Assembly (NCBI GenBank): GCA_945872405.1
Contig: CAMBZT010000013.1
Coordinates: forward strand, 1 to 48,214
DNA length: 48,214 bases
Source: Chitinophaga pinensis
GTDB taxonomy: Bacteria > Bacteroidota > Bacteroidia > Chitinophagales > CAMDFR01
Reading direction: 5' to 3'
The notes beneath the pieces were generated by a model that was given only the letters and a program-made list of their open reading frames with translations, was not told the origin of the DNA and ran no database searches. This document shows, one piece after another, positions 45,982-48,214 of this stretch. Every line of letters begins with the position of its first letter. The first letter of the stretch is position 1. The position numbers were made by a program, and so were the translations under genes.

Positions 45982-47325
45982 TTAATAATTATTTAATTTT
46001 CCTAATGCTGCTTCCATATCAGTTTTACTAGTGAGTACCGCGTATGTTGCTTGTATGTAATTTAGTTGAGCCGTTACTAGATCAGCATCAGATTGAGCCA
46101 ACACATAGCTAGTGCCTACGCCTTCTTTAAACATGATTAAACTTTTATCCTGAATTTTTTTTGCCAATTCCATATTTTTCTTTTGATCTGCTAGAGCATC
46201 TAGTGCATGTTCATAATTATTCTTGGCAACAGAAACTTCTAGTTGAGAGCCTTGTTTGAAGTTTTCTAAGGTATTGATGGCTTCCGCTTGTTTGATTTTT
46301 GCTTGTTGAATCTGAGCGTCCTTGTTGAGACCATCAAAAATTGGCACTTTTAAACTTATCCCCCAGAGGCCATTTCTAAACCATTTACCATCATTCCAAA
46401 AATTAAATTTATCTCTTTGCGCATTTGCATAATAAGAGAAGAAGGCGAACATGGTGGGATAGTAACCCATCTTTTTTTGTTTTACATCGTAACCTAATAA
46501 CGTTTTTTGTGAATTCAATAAAGTATATTCTATTCTATTTTCTGGCAAAAAAGAGAGATCAATTAATGGAGAAGCGTTTGCTAGCAAATCATCTAAATGC
46601 TCTGTAAGCACAATGTTTTCGTTTATATCAATACCCATGTTAAACTTAAGTGCGTCTGATGCATTATTCGATTTGTTCGCAATATCTTTAATGGTGGTTT
46701 GAAGATTAGATAGAGCCAATTCCAATCGATTCACATCAAGTTCTTCAACAAATCCTTGCTTGTAAAGTTCTTTTGTTTCGTAAAGAATCCTTTCTAATGT
46801 AGTTACATTGGATTGCACCATTTTATAACTTTCTTGTGCAATTAGTGCTCCATAATAACTATTCATGACTTGTTTGCGGGTATCAATTTCACTTTTCGTG
46901 ATTGCTTGCTGACTAGTTAACACAAGATCCTTGGTAGCTTTGAGTCCAACAATATATCTACCGTCGAATAATAATTGTGAGGCATCGAAACCCAACTTAA
47001 AGTTTTGAGGTTTTCCAAATTTTAACTCTGCAGAGGTACCTGGCTGACCGATTAGCTCTCCGGGAATCAATTGAACAGGCAATTCGAAAAAATTGGTATA
47101 TTCTGCACCAGCATTTATGTTAGGCAAGCCGATTGAAGTTACTTCTTGCACTTTTTTCTTCGTACTCAGGTATTCAAGTTTTGAATTTTTGACATTCACA
47201 TTGTTTTGCAGAGCATAGTTGATCGCATCTTTGATTGAGTAGGCTTTTTCTTCTTGTGCAGAAACAATTTGTACTCCAAGAAGCAGTACGGCGAGTAAAA
47301 TGCCATTGAATGATGATAACTTCAT
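45982..47325 (-). CDS. TolC-family outer membrane efflux protein
   Basis: The outer membrane channel of the RND system. The 447 residues begin with a signal peptide (GILLAVLLLGVQIVSAQ) and have the two OEP repeats: YSIKDAINYALQNNVNVKNS and, in the second half, LEVSVAKNNYEHALDALADQ. The start ATG overlaps the tetR stop in TAATG (one shared base), so the two are translationally coupled. The adaptor gene follows after 17 bases. Confidence 0.94.
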   Translation of the reverse strand: MKLSSFNGILLAVLLLGVQIVSAQEEKAYSIKDAINYALQNNVNVKNSKLEYLSTKKKVQEVTSIGLPNINAGAEYTNFFELPVQLIPGELIGQPGTSAELKFGKPQNFKLGFDASQLLFDGRYIVGLKATKDLVLTSQQAITKSEIDTRKQVMNSYYGALIAQESYKMVQSNVTTLERILYETKELYKQGFVEELDVNRLELALSNLQTTIKDIANKSNNASDALKFNMGIDINENIVLTEHLDDLLANASPLIDLSFLPENRIEYTLLNSQKTLLGYDVKQKKMGYYPTMFAFFSYYANAQRDKFNFWNDGKWFRNGLWGISLKVPIFDGLNKDAQIQQAKIKQAEAINTLENFKQGSQLEVSVAKNNYEHALDALADQKKNMELAKKIQDKSLIMFKEGVGTSYVLAQSDADLVTAQLNYIQATYAVLTSKTDMEAALGKLNNY

Positions 47326-47936
47326 TACTGATTTATTTTGTTTAAATAATTATTTAAATATTCTTTCCCTTTTGCTGAAACAATACCATGAAGGTGATAG
47401 TTCACATATTCGCGAAGCATAATTGCCATGTTGTTTTTATCATATTTTTCTGAACTTATTCGAATGATAACGTCGATGCAATTAATGTAAATAAGTGCAA
47501 TAATTTCAGGATTCAATTCACTTCTATAAAGTTCCTCAGTAATCCCTTTTTGAAGGTTGTGCAAAATGTAGCTTTGAATATATTTTTCTTTGTGTTCTGT
47601 AAATTGATCCCAACTTTGGGGATAGTATTTTTGGATATCGTATAAGGTACTAGCGTTCATCTCGCTGATTTGAGAATAACTAGTCATTAGAATCATAACG
47701 AATTCCTCAATAGAGTTAGAAGCCTTTTTAGTGGTTTCCTCCACCTTTTTTTGCTCTTGTTTGAGGTGATTTTGAATGACAAGAAAAACGAGTTGCTCTT
47801 TGTTCTCCACAAAATAGTATAAGGTTTTTTTTGAGATCCTCATTTCTTTACTTAGGTCATCCATGCTAATGGATTTAATTCCATATTTAAAAAAAAGTTG
47901 TTCCGCTTGACCTAAAATGTCTATTAATGTTGTCAT
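47325..47936 (-). CDS. TetR/AcrR-family transcriptional regulator
   Basis: A 203-residue repressor. The N-terminal helix-turn-helix is ILGQAEQLFFKYGIKSISMD followed by LSKEMRISKKTLYYFVENKE. The rest is a helical ligand-binding domain without clear homologues to my eye. As the first gene of the efflux operon, with a promoter and a candidate operator directly upstream, it most likely represses its own operon and is released by a pump substrate. The stop overlaps the tolC start. Confidence 0.93.
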   Translation of the reverse strand: MTTLIDILGQAEQLFFKYGIKSISMDDLSKEMRISKKTLYYFVENKEQLVFLVIQNHLKQEQKKVEETTKKASNSIEEFVMILMTSYSQISEMNASTLYDIQKYYPQSWDQFTEHKEKYIQSYILHNLQKGITEELYRSELNPEIIALIYINCIDVIIRISSEKYDKNNMAIMLREYVNYHLHGIVSAKGKEYLNNYLNKINQ

Positions 47937-47952
47937 TTTTATATTTCAGTTG

Positions 47953-47985
47953 CAAATATATACAATCAACAACATTGGAAACAAA
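47953..47985 (-). promoter_or_regulatory. Promoter of the tetR-efflux operon
   Basis: On the minus strand TTTG (47985-47982), a 21-base spacer and TATATTTG (47960-47953) match the Bacteroidota promoter pattern. The ATG at 47936 is 16 bases downstream. Confidence 0.65.
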
Positions 47986-48004
47986 TAAAAGTTTAAAAGT
48001 TTCC
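47977..48004. promoter_or_regulatory. Candidate TetR operator overlapping the -33 element
   Basis: GGAAAC (47977-47982) and GTTTCC (47999-48004) are inverted copies separated by 16 bases, a 28-base footprint that covers the TTTG at 47982-47985. TetR-family operators are commonly inverted repeats placed over the promoter, so this is a reasonable site for the regulator encoded just downstream. Confidence 0.4.
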
Positions 48005-48095
48005 TAAGTTTTTACACAAATTAAAATACACAAAATCAATTATTTATGCATTTATATAAAATCGAAACGAAAAGCTGATCAAAAAACATTAACTT

Positions 48096-48111
48096 TGGCA
48101 TAGCTATTGTA
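48096..48111 (+). promoter_or_regulatory. Candidate sigma-54-type promoter, overlapping a TAnnTTTG motif
   Basis: TGGCATAGCTATTGTA has the spacing of the sigma-54 pattern TGGCAC-N5-TTGCA (-24 GG, -12 region TTGTA instead of TTGCA). The preceding bases TAACTTTG (48090-48097) also fit the -7 consensus TAnnTTTG of the primary sigma, so the site may be one or the other. It lies 81 bases before the ATG at 48192. Confidence 0.35.
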
Positions 48112-48191
48112 AAAGTATACTTACAGAAAACATCCAAGTTGAAAGACGGGATAAATGAAAAACAATTATTAACAAAAAAACAAACAGAATT

Positions 48192-48214
48192 ATGAAAAAG
48201 TTATTCTTGATGTT
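48192..48214 (+). CDS. Start of a probable exported protein (cut by window end)
   Basis: ATG at 48192 follows an A-rich tract and begins MKKLFLM, a typical start of a signal peptide. Only seven codons are inside the window, so no function can be given. A promoter candidate lies at 48090-48111 and the leader would be about 80 bases. Confidence 0.5.

Overview
The window is AT-rich chromosomal DNA of a Bacteroidota (CFB-group) bacterium. The support is a 288-residue primary sigma factor of the short Bacteroidota type, repeated promoters of the form TTTG-N19-21-TAnnTTTG, almost no Shine-Dalgarno signals, a decayed type IX secretion sorting domain, a fused E1 alpha/beta dehydrogenase, and ECF sigma/anti-sigma/Spy-like cassettes. 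The exact lineage cannot be fixed from sequence reading alone; a Chitinophagales- or Sphingobacteriia-like relative is only a guess. Gene density is high and most genes are core metabolism, transport or envelope functions. I see no prophage, insertion sequence, CRISPR array or recognisable defence island.

Layout. 1-954 is a truncated class-3-like aldehyde dehydrogenase. 1166-2032 is rpoD. 2260-3663 (minus) is a sigma/anti-sigma/membrane-anchored Spy-like cassette, followed by hflX, a Nit2-like amidase and, divergently, upp. 6594-7270 has no intact gene but holds a clear pseudogene of a T9SS C-terminal sorting domain (6703-6993). 7271-12951 (minus) is a tight five-gene run: secreted protein, membrane protein, purQ, stand-alone DsbD-alpha domain, full DsbD. 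13068-17805 (minus) is a YejABE-like peptide importer without its ATPase, bounded by a strong promoter and a strong terminator.

17914-24664 (plus) carries an SDR-type epimerase, lptC, a small membrane protein, a CNNM/CorC-type protein, a transketolase C-half, a second sigma/anti-sigma/Spy-like cassette and a secreted protein with a possible C2-like region. 24681-29715 holds the E1 alpha/beta fusion, an A-type Fe-S carrier, methylmalonyl-CoA epimerase, a YjjG-like HAD phosphatase and a polytopic membrane protein. 29716-30056 is a palindromic intergenic repeat. ligA, a TolC plus MacA-like pair and a second A-type carrier follow.

35742-39489 is a four-gene run: conserved membrane protein, methylmalonyl-CoA mutase catalytic subunit lacking the B12 domain, and a 5'-nucleotidase split into two genes in reversed domain order. 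Then come dnaA, tRNA-Ser(GCU) and tRNA-Pro(UGG). 41416-47936 (minus) is a TetR-regulated RND efflux operon. The window ends at the first codons of a probable exported protein.

The most notable items are the T9SS-domain pseudogene, the two parallel envelope-stress-type cassettes, the unusual periplasmic insertion in the YejB-like permease, the cluster of -7 elements lying only 4-7 nt from start codons, and a DnaA-box-like sequence inside the terminator just upstream of dnaA. None is clearly an undescribed system.
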